Shown: in pieces, positions 53,475 to 62,620 of the stretch
How the letters are laid out: every line of letters starts with the position of its first letter
Numbering within the stretch: position 1 is the stretch's first letter
Position numbers and translations under genes: made by a program
The notes under the pieces: generated by a model
What the model was told of the DNA's origin: nothing
The model's database searches: none
What the model saw: the letters and a program-made list of their open reading frames with translations, nothing else
Assembly (NCBI RefSeq): GCF_000697965.2
Contig: NZ_CP015881.1
Location: 868,001 to 932,000 of the forward strand
Source of the DNA: Ensifer adhaerens
Lineage (GTDB): Bacteria; Pseudomonadota; Alphaproteobacteria; Rhizobiales; Rhizobiaceae
DNA length: 64,000 bases
Direction: 5' to 3'

Positions 53475-54000
53475 ATGGCACGAGAAAACGACACGGTTTC
53501 ACCTAGAGGTGCGGAGTATACCGCAAGCCTTCGACGGGCAACGCTCTTCCTTGGGTTTCTTTACCAGTTGATGCAGTTCGTCATCAGCAACACGCTGTGG
53601 TCTTCCCTCGGATACGACCCAATAGAGATGTTGCCGATCACGCTCATCCTAATGCTCAGCGGGACACTCATGTCCTATGCGATGGCGGCGGTGCTCTTTC
53701 GCTTCCGTGACCAGTCTATCCTATTCAAGCTTCTGCTCGGCTCCGCCCTGTCGCTCGGCGCCGGAGCGATCAACGCCGGCGTCGGCTTCCTCAGTTATGG
53801 CCTGATTGAGCATGGCGACCAGATCGAGACTGTCTGGCCCAATGTTAGCTACAACGTCATCTACTGCGCAGCGCTGTTTCACGGATGGGCTTTTCTCTAT
53901 ATCGCGCTTCTGGCAAATTTCGAACTACGCGAGCGGCGCTGACTGTGCAAATGCGGGCGCTGTGCTACCACGTCAATCCGCTCTTTCCGTTCAATAGCCC
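53475..54000 (+). pseudogene. Broken LytS/YehU-type sensor kinase
   Basis: The 155-codon frame 53475-53942 encodes a four-span membrane region (LFLGFLYQLMQFVISN onward) ending ELRERR then stop. Directly after, in another frame, 53945-54000 reads QMRALCYHVNPLFPFNS, a mutated form of the kinase box QxRALRYQxNPHFLFN of the LytS family. The histidine is Leu. The rest of the kinase is gone. The membrane part has a ribosome site (AAGGA) and could still be translated. Confidence 0.65.
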
Positions 54001-54161
54001 GGCGATTTTTGTCGTTACTACAACCAGAGCTCCTGCCCTGGCGGCATATTCTTGGCCGCGGAAAACCAGTCTGGATGCTCCGAAAGAGCGATTGCGCCGA
54101 ATTTAAGGGACCCGTAATATACCTGAGTGAGCTGAGAGCAGCGAAAGTGCAAGGAATCAGA

Positions 54162-55322
54162 GTGGCCGGCATCACGGGCGCGCGCATAACCATCATTGTT
54201 TCTGCACTCGGCGCCGGCGGCACCGAGCACGTCGTCAGTCTCGTTGCCAGCCACTGGGCCCGCCTCGGCTGCACCGTCACGGTGATTACGCTCGAAGCGC
54301 CGACCTCCGAACCCTATTACAGGCTCGATCCGCGCGTCACCATCGAGCGGCTCGACGTGCCGGTTCAGAAGGCTGGGAAGCTGCGGGCCGCCTGGCTGGT
54401 GGCAAGGCGGCTCTACCGACTGCGCTCGACGATCAGCCGCACCCGTCCCGACTTCGTGCTGAGCTTCCTGACGCGCACGAACGTGTTGACGCTGCTCGCA
54501 ACACGAGGCCTCAGGCTTCCGGTGATCGTGTCCGAGCGCAACAACCCGGCGGTGCAGCCCTTCGGCCCCTTCTGGAAATGGCTGCAGCTTCGTCTCTACC
54601 CGCGCGCCTTTGCGCTGGTGACGATGACCAAGGGTGCGCTGGACTATTTCCCGCCGAATGTTCGCCGCTCCAGCCGGGTGATCGCCAATGCGATCAATCT
54701 GCCCGACGGCTGGCAAAAGAAGCGCGGCAACAATGTGCTCACCGCCGTCGGGCGCCTGACTGAGCAAAAGGGCTTCGATCTGCTGCTCGAAGCCTTCGCA
54801 AAGGTGGCCAGCGACCACCCCGAATGGAAGCTCGTCATCTGGGGCGAAGGCGAGGCGAGAAAAGCGCTGGAAGCCCAGCGCAACGCGCTCGGATTGGCCG
54901 ACCGGGTGGAAATGCCCGGCGTCACCGCGAAACCCGGCCTCTGGGTCGAAACCGCCGACCTCTTCGTCCTGTCATCCCGCTACGAAGGCTGGGGCATCGC
55001 CCTGCTTGAAGCGATGGCCGCAGGCCTCCCCGTCGTCTCCTTCGCCTGCGAATGGGGCCCGACCGACATGATTGCCAACGGCGACGACGGCATCCTCGTC
55101 GAAAACGGCGACATCAACGCCCTCGCCGAAGCCCTCTCCAACCTGATGGGCGACGAGACCCTGCGCGCCCGTCTCGCGGCCAACGCCGAAGCCAATGTCC
55201 GACGCTACGACGCCGAACATATCCTCTCCCAGTGGGACGCCGTGGCGTTGGCGGCGCGCGAGCACACGGCCGGCGACAAGACCGAAATCCTGCGCCGTGC
55301 TCCACTTCGACTAGACGCTTGA
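54162..55322 (+). CDS. Glycosyltransferase family 4
   Basis: This 386-residue enzyme has a GT-B fold: GGTEHVV near the N-terminus, VGRLTEQKGFDLLLEAF in the middle and the EGWGIALLEAMAAGLPVV nucleotide-sugar motif with its two Glu. It transfers a sugar in polysaccharide or glycolipid synthesis. The GTG at 54162 is chosen because AAGGA lies 6 nt before it and the frame upstream lacks coding character; the open frame to 54009 crosses the broken-kinase boundary. It is cargo of the island. Confidence 0.85.
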   Translation: MAGITGARITIIVSALGAGGTEHVVSLVASHWARLGCTVTVITLEAPTSEPYYRLDPRVTIERLDVPVQKAGKLRAAWLVARRLYRLRSTISRTRPDFVLSFLTRTNVLTLLATRGLRLPVIVSERNNPAVQPFGPFWKWLQLRLYPRAFALVTMTKGALDYFPPNVRRSSRVIANAINLPDGWQKKRGNNVLTAVGRLTEQKGFDLLLEAFAKVASDHPEWKLVIWGEGEARKALEAQRNALGLADRVEMPGVTAKPGLWVETADLFVLSSRYEGWGIALLEAMAAGLPVVSFACEWGPTDMIANGDDGILVENGDINALAEALSNLMGDETLRARLAANAEANVRRYDAEHILSQWDAVALAAREHTAGDKTEILRRAPLRLDA

Positions 55323-55985
55323 TGTTCGCTTGCACGAAGCGCTGTGTTGGAGTTCGTGCGGGGTCCGGATGCGAGACCCACATCGCTAACGCGTAGGCTT
55401 GTGTATGTTGAGAGCAAGCGGGTCGGTCGATCTGTGGAGGGCCTGTCGCTCAGTCAGAGCCGTCGGCTTCTGTAACGGACCATCTGCCAAATCCCCGATA
55501 AAGCGTATCTCATCGCCGGTTTCATGCTTTGGAACGTAATCGCCGCCTAACGACCACCTTGACTCGCGCAACCCACGATATAATCTTATTTTAGGAAGTT
55601 CCGATGTTGCGGGGCCGCACATGTTTACATCGGTCACCTTATTCGCAATCCACGGTATAAATCCGGCCCCCTGGAAGGATAAGCTATTTCCCGTGTTCGA
55701 ACTGCGGCAGACTGTGGAATGCTTAAATGCGACGGATGTCAAGGAGGGGCCAAAGTCGATCAACTCATTCATCATTGCGACCTGCAGCGACGTACTTGAC
55801 GTCACCGTCCAATGCCCTGGTGTTCACCTGCTGGACTGCCTCGGTCCACTATCGAAACGTTCGATCGGCAGATAATGTCGGGATTTCCGGTTCTGACGGC
55901 CGCAATGCGATAATGGAAGCAGTGGAAGAAACGCTTCGGTGGCAGGCGTGGACCCAAAAGGGTCTGCTTTCACAGGAAGGGAAAC
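55323..55985. other. Gene-poor stretch between glycosyltransferase and IS3 relic
   Basis: A minus-strand open frame of 139 codons (55386-55805) with a protein-like part (GGDYVPKHETGDEIRFIG) matches nothing I recognise and has no clear ribosome site; it may be a fragment. A plus-strand frame at 55621-55875 overlaps it. Neither is called with confidence. Confidence 0.35.
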
Positions 55986-56220
55986 AAAGGTGTCTGCTCA
56001 GGCCCTCAATCTGGTCCCTGACTTCACGCCAGTCGCCAGCCCTCGATCCAGCAGTATGTCGGAGGCTTTCGTCAAAACACTGAAACGCGACCATATGCAT
56101 CTCGCTTTGCGTTCGCCGACAAGTGCTCCGGAACTCGGTAGACGTATCGAGGTTTACAGCGGGATCCATCCCCGCTTGGCGCCGAAAGTGGCATCACCCA
56201 GGCACATTAACCCGTTTTAA
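55986..56220 (+). mobile_element. IS3-family transposase (OrfB) remnant
   Basis: The frame reads LNLVPDFTPVASPRSSS then MSEAFVKTLKRDHMH and, later, YSGIHPRLAPKVASPRHI. This is the end of the IS3/IS2-type integrase core (TPVxSPxSNGMSEAFVKTLKRDY) and the C-terminal HPHSxLxxRSPRE block. The N-terminal part and orfA are missing, and the internal sequence is decayed. Terminal repeats were not found. Confidence 0.65.
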
Positions 56221-56365
56221 TACCTGACTCGTCAGGAGAAATGGTGCACTCCCTAACGCTGGCGCTTTTTCAGAGAAGCTCAATGGGAGTAGTATATGCA
56301 AGTAAATATCTACACGATTTTAGTGAGTTGCATGAAAAAGAATTATACAATTGGATGTTAGCGTG

Positions 56366-57700
56366 ATGATTTCTAGAAAAACTTCGGCGATTTTATGTGG
56401 GGTACTTGCATCCTATTGGCTGCTGAGCCCAATCTACGCTGTTTGGCATTTCGATGAGTATGCCTCCACCGCCCCCCTCCTTGTGCGATACGTTCTCGTC
56501 CCTGCCGCATTATCGCTGATCGTCCTTTGTGTGGGACTCCTCGCTCCCCCAAGGGTGGCGACCGGCGTGGGTATCTACGGCTTGAGCATCCTGATGGGAC
56601 TTTTTCTCTTCGAGGCGCTGCTCACCGTGCGCTCCGTACCGGTTCGTCTATCGATGCTCGGGCAGCTGTCAAAGCAGCAAAGCGAGGCGATGGCGCAACG
56701 CGAAGACATGGTCCGAGGATTCACGCTCGCACAGCTCAATAAGCTATCCGGCGCAACCAAATTACGCGAAGCCGTTCTGTCAGGGTTCCCGAAGACGCAA
56801 GTCGTGCTTTGCTCTGGACCGGATAGTGTTGTTAGTTACCGCGCCGATCGCTACGGCTTCAACAATCCGGATGCTCTGTATGAGACAACGCGTTTAGAAT
56901 CTATGTTGCTAGGAGATTCTTTCGTTGAGGGCTTTTGTTTGCCGCCGGAAGAAAACATGGTGTCGCAGCTGCGCCGAGAAGGCATTCATGCCATCGGCAT
57001 GGGAATTCGCGGTAACGGACCGCTGACAGAGCTGGCGACGCTGGGGCGGTTTGGCCCGATGTTCAAACCACGCCACGTCTTTATGGTTTTTTTTGAGGGC
57101 AATGACTGGGAAAACCTCCAAGCCGAACTTGAGCGGCCCTGGCTGCGTCCGGCTCTCGCCGAAAGCGCCGATTATGGAACGCCTTCAACCGCGAACGAGA
57201 TGATGCAGCGCGCAAAGTCGATGATGGACGATATCAATAGCCGACCAGTAACAGCCGCCGACCTTTTTACAAAAACCGAGATCCTTCGGAATTTTATCGC
57301 ACTGCAGCAAACTTTCACCCGGCTCGGGCTAATCTTTCCGAAAGCGACGCCTGCTATTCCCGAGTTCGGCGAAGTCCTCCGCAGAGCAAAAACCATGGCG
57401 ATCGGGTGGAGCGGATCATTCACATTGGTCTATGTGCCACAGCTCGACCGATTTATCGGACCTCTGCCAGCGGCGCATGCTTATGAACCGCTGCGAACTC
57501 GGGTTCTGGGAAGCGCTTCCGAGGCAGGGGTAGACGTAATCGATCTAACCTCAGCACTCGAGAAAGAACTCCAACCAGAAACCTTTTATGGCCCGGACGG
57601 ACACTTCAACAGCCGGGGGGCTGCATTCGCGGCCACTATTTTGGCCGCCCATTTGCGGGGCCTCGCGGTTGTGCCTTCGGTAGCCAACTTTAGACCTTAG
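56366..57700 (+). CDS. Membrane-anchored SGNH-hydrolase-like protein
   Basis: This 444-residue protein has three N-terminal spans (about residues 8-24, 38-60, 68-88). An SGNH-like domain follows with LLGDSFVEGF (S185), GNGPL near residue 217 and DGHFN (D411, H413). Such domains often modify or acetylate extracellular polysaccharides, as in AlgJ/AlgX relatives. It lies near a glycosyltransferase, supporting a surface-polysaccharide role. Upstream DNA is AT-rich, unlike the neighbours, a sign of transfer. The start is uncertain (TTG 56351, GTG 56363 or ATG 56366), since no ribosome site is clear. Confidence 0.7.
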   Translation: MISRKTSAILCGVLASYWLLSPIYAVWHFDEYASTAPLLVRYVLVPAALSLIVLCVGLLAPPRVATGVGIYGLSILMGLFLFEALLTVRSVPVRLSMLGQLSKQQSEAMAQREDMVRGFTLAQLNKLSGATKLREAVLSGFPKTQVVLCSGPDSVVSYRADRYGFNNPDALYETTRLESMLLGDSFVEGFCLPPEENMVSQLRREGIHAIGMGIRGNGPLTELATLGRFGPMFKPRHVFMVFFEGNDWENLQAELERPWLRPALAESADYGTPSTANEMMQRAKSMMDDINSRPVTAADLFTKTEILRNFIALQQTFTRLGLIFPKATPAIPEFGEVLRRAKTMAIGWSGSFTLVYVPQLDRFIGPLPAAHAYEPLRTRVLGSASEAGVDVIDLTSALEKELQPETFYGPDGHFNSRGAAFAATILAAHLRGLAVVPSVANFRP

Positions 57701-58036
57701 CGGTGCCGGTTTTCAGCTTTCATGGCGGCCAGACAAACCCAGGCTGGCGACGCCGCGCGGAGTTGCCCCATAACCGGGCATGCTCAGGTTTGAGATTGCG
57801 AGCTGATGGACTCGCGCGGCGATTGATATCTTAACGCCGCTCCATGCCGATGTCGCGCAGCAAGGACGCGGCGTCCCTTGCGATGAAGCAGGATTCTTAG
57901 CACCTATGGAAGGGTTGAGTTTCGGCGACTGAGCCGTCCGTGCGCGCAGCTTTTCGCTGCAAGCGCGCACCGCGGCCATGGTCAGCGGAATTTCTCTAGA
58001 ATGTGAATGCTCACAACCATTCCGGAGGGACCGACC
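57701..58036. other. Noncoding flank of the IS110 relic
   Basis: No coding frame with character was seen. The last part, with GGAGGGA at 58024-58030, is probably the upstream flank and ribosome site of the IS110 transposase. Confidence 0.4.
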
Positions 58037-58302
58037 ATGATCGTTTCAAACACTATACCCGCTGATGCCGTACTGGTAGCTATGGATATCGCCAAGGCCC
58101 GCAATGACGTTTTCATCGAGCGCCTGGCGACAAGCGCCGTCGTCGGCTGCAGGTCCTCGACATGCGCGCGGAACAAGATCGGCTGATCAAGAATCTCCAA
58201 TGTTATGGTCTACCAGTCATTTGCGGCTTCGAAGCAACTATCACCGACCCATTGCATGGCGACTGGCTGAAGCGAGCTTTGGGGTGCGGCTGGTATCATT
58301 AT
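58037..58302 (+). mobile_element. IS110-family transposase 5' remnant
   Basis: The ATG at 58037 starts MIVSNTIPADAVLVAMDIAK and continues ARNDVFIE, the IS110 DEDD-transposase N-terminus. After a frameshift the family continues with NYHRPIAWRLAEA and VRLVS. The match ends near 58302, exactly where the decarboxylase relic begins. Only about 85 codons survive. Confidence 0.7.
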
Positions 58303-58690
58303 TGCTGACGAGCGCGACGCTGGCCGACGCCGGAAACCCCAATTTCCTTGCACCAATTGATGACCTACTGGTCCTTACGTACGGCGGCATGATTGCGGCC
58401 GCCGACGTTCGATCCCTGTTCGGCTGCAAGAACCAAGCACACCGGTAAAGTTGTCCGAGCGCATATACCAGGCCCAAAGGGTGGGAGGACGTTGCCCATG
58501 GGATAGCCGAGCACGTTTTCTGCTACCGACGCGTAGATCTCCTCAAGCGGCTTTGGCGTTCTGGGAAGCGGGGCAGAAAAGCTCCCCCGCACCATGTCGG
58601 GCATGTTGCACCATGCCGGTCGTTCCCGGACCTGTCTGAGATAGTCGATCGCATCGTCGACGATCCGATGCGACAGAGCCCGCTCCCCGC
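58299..58690 (-). pseudogene. N-terminal relic of a PLP-dependent decarboxylase
   Basis: On the minus strand the frame reads ALSHRIVDDAIDYLRQ, then PLPRTPKPLEEIYASV and NVLGYPMGNVLPPF, then NVGGRNHAAVRKDQ. A TAG follows where the family has Gln, then VINWCKEI and (frameshift) LGFPASASVALVSNN. This is the N-terminal third of a group II decarboxylase. It breaks at the LVSGGS motif, where the IS110 remnant begins. The C-terminal part lies 5.8 kb away at 52044-52465. Confidence 0.8.
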
Positions 58691-58707
58691 TCCGTCGTTC
58701 TCTTCTG

Positions 58708-59556
58708 CTATGGTCGCGTGCCGGCGATAATCGTTGCCGTCGAGCGCAGTTCCACCTTTCCCGCCCGGATCGCCTGGCCTGCCAGGTCGAGAACCTCGCT
58801 GCGGATGCGGTTGCGCTTCTGATCATCCGCCTGTGCCAGTCCGGCGACGACGGGTGCGGCGATCTCGGTCATGAAGGCCCAGTAGTCCTCCGGGGTCTCG
58901 TGGACCATCGTGGTGGTGACCTCCTCCTCGTGGATGTCGTGCAATCCCGCATCCTCGAAAACGGCCTTCATCAGGCCTGCAGACGCGCAGCGAAACAGGC
59001 CGGGCGCGCCGGCCGGAGGCTTCGGCATGTCGACGTGCCGGGCGATCGTCGCCATGATCGTCGTTGCCCAGGCGTTCTTTTCCGGTGCACCCCACACCGC
59101 AGCGCATACACGCGACTGGGGCTTTGCGACCCTCGTCAACTGTTGGGCTGCCGCTGCAACGTCGGGAAAAAACATGAAACCGAACCGGCAGAGGACGGCG
59201 TCGAATGTTGCTTCCGGAAACGGCAAGGCGCCAGCGTCGCAGGCCCTCGTTTCGAAATTCGTAAGACCGCGATGCCTGGCGTTCTCCTTCGCCACCTGCA
59301 ACATGCGCTCTGAAAGGTCGGTGACAGTCACGCGGCCCTTCGGTATCGACGCCGCCACCGTCAGGCCTGGTTCTCCAGTTCCCGCAGCGACGTCAAGCAC
59401 CCGGTCGCCGTCCTTGATGGTCGCCTGCCGGATCATTGCCTCGCCGAAGGGGGCGAGCCATCCGAGCACCAGTGCGTCCCACTTCTTCCAGCCGGCGGAG
59501 AAGCGGTCCCAGGTCTCTCTTTGCTGATCGCGGATTTGATCGAGATGCGCCGACAT
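58708..59556 (-). CDS. Class I SAM-dependent methyltransferase (UbiE/Coq5-like)
   Basis: This 282-residue protein has the SAM-binding VLDVAAGTGEPGL motif near residue 53 and the LPFPEATFDAVLCRFG motif near residue 118. The substrate is not evident. It ends 18 bp before the decarboxylase relic. Confidence 0.85.
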   Translation of the reverse strand: MSAHLDQIRDQQRETWDRFSAGWKKWDALVLGWLAPFGEAMIRQATIKDGDRVLDVAAGTGEPGLTVAASIPKGRVTVTDLSERMLQVAKENARHRGLTNFETRACDAGALPFPEATFDAVLCRFGFMFFPDVAAAAQQLTRVAKPQSRVCAAVWGAPEKNAWATTIMATIARHVDMPKPPAGAPGLFRCASAGLMKAVFEDAGLHDIHEEEVTTTMVHETPEDYWAFMTEIAAPVVAGLAQADDQKRNRIRSEVLDLAGQAIRAGKVELRSTATIIAGTRP

Positions 59557-59792
59557 GCAGGCTCCTCCCTCGGTGCCGTGTTACGACCTCGCTCACGAAA
59601 CTATGAACCCTCTGCGGAGGGTTGCAATTCAACTTTCCCGCCGCAATTCGGGCAGTGTGCCGCATTGTCACGCATTTTACGGTCCGCGCTGTGACCGCAG
59701 TTACATGTGGGCGCAGACAATCCGCGCTAGGGAGAGAGGGTAAGGCAGGCTATATTCTACTCGAGGAGACCGGGAAGGAGAGATTCGCACCG

Positions 59793-61601
59793 ATGTCGAA
59801 CCGGACGAACGGCAAAAATAGCGGCCGGATAGAACCCAGCGACGAACAATCCCTCGGTGATCAATTGCGGATGATGCATCGGGCCTTCATGGCCTCGCCA
59901 CTGCGCAACAAGATCATCTGGCTGAGCATAAGCATCATCGTTGTCATCGTTGTGACAGCCTTTGGTCAGATTATCCTCAACCGATGGTACAAGCCGTTCT
60001 ACGACACGCTCGAGCGACGCGACCTTCCGGCCTTTCTCCATCAGCTCGTCGTCTTCGCCCAGATCGCCGGCGTGCTCCTCGTTCTCAATGTTTTGCAAAC
60101 CTGGCTCGGCCAGGTCATCAAGCTGCGGCTGCGCGAAGGCCTGACCCAGGACCTGATCACCGAATGGATGCGCCCGACGCGCGCGTTCCGGCTGGCGAAT
60201 GCCGGCGCCATCGGCATCAACCCGGACCAGCGCATCCATGAGGACGCGCGCCACCTGACCGATCTCTCGGCCGGACTTTCGATCGGCCTCTTCCAATCCG
60301 GCATTCTGCTGGTGAGCTTTATCGGCGTGCTGTGGTCACTGTCCGACGGTTTCGTCTTCCATGTCGCGAGCTATTCCTTCGACATTCCCGGCTACATGGT
60401 CTGGGCCGCGATCCTCTATGCGGGCACCGCCTCCTGGCTGAGCTGGCTCGTCGGCCGGCCTCTGGTGGCGCTCAATGGCGAACACTATGCCCGGGAGGCG
60501 GCGCTGCGCTTCTCGCTGATGCGCGTCAACGAACATATCGAGGCCGTGTCGCTTTCATCAGGCGAGGCCAATGAGAAAAAGCGGCTGCAGCGCGACCTCG
60601 CCTCGGTGCTCGAGATCAGCTACGGCCTGCTGCGTGCGGTTACGCGGCTCACCTGGGTGACCGGCGGCTATGGCTGGATCACCGTCGTCGCACCGATCGT
60701 CATTGCTGCACCGGTCTATTTCGCCGGCGATCTGAGCTTCGGTGGGTTGATGATGGCCGTCGGCGCCTTCAATCAGGTGCATGCGTCGCTGCGTTGGTTC
60801 GTCGACAATATCGGCGCGATCGCCGACTGGCGCGCCACATTGCTGCGCGTCGCCGCCTTCCGCTCGGCTCTCTTGATGACCGACGAACGGCATGAGGGCG
60901 ACAAGCGCATCGACTTCAGGACCTCCGATACGCCGCAGATGAGCTTCGACAACATCGAGATCGTCTCGCCGACCGGCTGCATCCAGCTTCGCGAACCGAG
61001 CGTCACCATCGATCCGGGCGAACGCGTGCTCGTCACCGGCGCGCCGGAGGTGGAAAAGGCGCCGTTCTTCCGCGCGATCGCCGGGCTCTGGCCCTGGGGA
61101 CACGGCCGCATTGCGCTGCCGGTCGACGACGGCCTCGCCTTTGTGCCGAAGTCTCCCTATTTCCCGCCGGGCACGCTTGGAGAAGTGCTCGCCTATCCGA
61201 GCCCGCCCGATACCTACAGCAAGGGCGAACTCGCCGCCGTTCTCTCGAAGGTCGGCCTTGGCCGCCTGAGCGGCCGGCTCGACCAGGATGCGCGAAAGCA
61301 GATGAACCTCAGCGAGGCCGAGCAGCGCCTACTCGCCATTGCTAGGCTCAGCCTGCACAAGCCGCGCTGGCTGATCATCGACGAAGCGCTCGATACCCTT
61401 GAGGACGACGCCTACCAGCGCGTGCTGAAGTTCATGGACGACGAGCTTCAAGGTGTTGCGATCGTCAACATCGGACGCACCGAACGCGGCAGCGACTTCT
61501 TTACCCGCGTGCTCCACCTCGACAAGAACCCGACCGGCAACACGCTCAGGCGTCTCCAGCCGCGCAGCCTGCAGCCGGCCGATCCGCAACTGGTGGACTG
61601 A
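59793..61601 (+). CDS. SbmA/BacA-like ABC membrane protein with degenerate nucleotide-binding site
   Basis: This 602-residue protein joins an SbmA/BacA-type transmembrane domain (residues 40-340, with FYDTLERRD and DQRIHEDARHLTDL) to an ABC ATPase-like domain. The Walker A site reads GAPEVEKA at residues 416-423 instead of GxxGxGKS/T: K422 remains, two Gly are Glu or Val, and the Ser/Thr is Ala. The signature LSGGQ reads LSEAEQ. Walker B WLIIDEA (D530, E531) remains. Impaired ATP binding is inferred. AAGGAGAG lies 10 nt before the ATG at 59793. Confidence 0.85.
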   Translation: MSNRTNGKNSGRIEPSDEQSLGDQLRMMHRAFMASPLRNKIIWLSISIIVVIVVTAFGQIILNRWYKPFYDTLERRDLPAFLHQLVVFAQIAGVLLVLNVLQTWLGQVIKLRLREGLTQDLITEWMRPTRAFRLANAGAIGINPDQRIHEDARHLTDLSAGLSIGLFQSGILLVSFIGVLWSLSDGFVFHVASYSFDIPGYMVWAAILYAGTASWLSWLVGRPLVALNGEHYAREAALRFSLMRVNEHIEAVSLSSGEANEKKRLQRDLASVLEISYGLLRAVTRLTWVTGGYGWITVVAPIVIAAPVYFAGDLSFGGLMMAVGAFNQVHASLRWFVDNIGAIADWRATLLRVAAFRSALLMTDERHEGDKRIDFRTSDTPQMSFDNIEIVSPTGCIQLREPSVTIDPGERVLVTGAPEVEKAPFFRAIAGLWPWGHGRIALPVDDGLAFVPKSPYFPPGTLGEVLAYPSPPDTYSKGELAAVLSKVGLGRLSGRLDQDARKQMNLSEAEQRLLAIARLSLHKPRWLIIDEALDTLEDDAYQRVLKFMDDELQGVAIVNIGRTERGSDFFTRVLHLDKNPTGNTLRRLQPRSLQPADPQLVD

Positions 61602-61668
61602 GAAGGTGAACGTGCCCTTCCGTTAAACAACGGGGTGCGACTGCCGCCATAGTCATCTGATTGCAAAG

Positions 61669-61703
61669 AAAAACCGCGCGTTCGGTGGAACGCGCGGTTT
61701 TGT
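61669..61703. terminator. Bidirectional terminator
   Basis: A 14-bp stem (61670-61683 with 61688-61701) with a 4-nt loop is flanked by A and T runs. It separates the convergent ABC and allE-like genes. Confidence 0.9.
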
Positions 61704-61723
61704 CTATCCTAGAGTGGGCTCGC

Positions 61724-62551
61724 TTAACGCGAGCGCAGCTTCATGTGGCGGTTCACGTCCTTGTATAGCAGGTAGCGGAACTTGCCCGGACCGCCGGCAT
61801 AGCAGGCCTGCGGGCAGAAAGCGCGCAGCCACATGTAATCGCCGGCCTCGACCTCGACCCAGTCCTGATTGAGCCGGTAGACGGCCTTGCCTTCGAGCAC
61901 ATAAAGGCCGTGTTCCATCACGTGCGTCTCGGCAAAGGGAATGATCGCGCCGGGCTCGAAGGTTACGATCGTCATGTGCATGTCGTGGCGCAGGTCCGTC
62001 GGGTCGACGAAGCGGGTCGTTGCCCACTTGCCTTCCGTGCCCGGCATCGGCGACGGGGTGATTTCGGCCTCGTTGGTGAAGAAGGCCTCCGGCGCGGGCA
62101 GGCCATCGACATACTCGTAAGCCTTGCGCACCCAGTGGAAGCGAACGATCGCTTCACTTCCGTTGCGAACGGTCCAGTTGCTCGCCGGCGGAATGAAGGC
62201 GAAGCCGCCCGGCTGCATCTTATGCGCCTTACCGTCGAGCGTGATGGTCAATTCGCCCTCGACGACGAAGATCGCGCCCTCGGCGCCTTCGTCGAGTTCC
62301 GGCCGGTCGCTGCCGCCGCCCGGAGCGATTTCCATGATATATTGTGAAAATGTTTCAGCAAAACCGGAGAGCGGCCGGGAAAGTATCCACAGCCGGGTCT
62401 TGTCCCAGAACGGCAAATAGCTGGTGACGATGTCCATCATCGTCCCCTTCGGAATCACTGCATAGGCTTCGGTGAAGACCGCGCGATCCGAAAGGAGTTG
62501 GGTTTGGGGCGGGTTGCCGCCATGCGGCGCATAGTAACTACGGTTGGTCAT
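61724..62551 (-). CDS. allE: (S)-ureidoglycine aminohydrolase, double cupin
   Basis: This 275-residue bicupin has the family blocks YAPHGGNPPQTQLL near the start, FAFIPPASNW in the first cupin, and HVMEHGLYVLEGK plus YMWLRAFCPQACYAGG in the second. It releases ammonia from ureidoglycine in allantoin (purine) breakdown, using Mn. The start at 62551 has AAGGAAG upstream. It lies next to a GntR regulator and a flavin reductase. Confidence 0.88.
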   Translation of the reverse strand: MTNRSYYAPHGGNPPQTQLLSDRAVFTEAYAVIPKGTMMDIVTSYLPFWDKTRLWILSRPLSGFAETFSQYIMEIAPGGGSDRPELDEGAEGAIFVVEGELTITLDGKAHKMQPGGFAFIPPASNWTVRNGSEAIVRFHWVRKAYEYVDGLPAPEAFFTNEAEITPSPMPGTEGKWATTRFVDPTDLRHDMHMTIVTFEPGAIIPFAETHVMEHGLYVLEGKAVYRLNQDWVEVEAGDYMWLRAFCPQACYAGGPGKFRYLLYKDVNRHMKLRSR

Positions 62552-62620
62552 ATCTTCCTTCAGTCTGCTTGCAGGCACCGCCTCCTCTAAAGTGCGGTGC
62601 AATGGGTCGCGCGCGCCGCA

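Noticed and set aside
57713..57979. 88-codon minus-strand frame
   Set aside because: No recognisable family or start context; likely noncoding flank of the IS110 relic.
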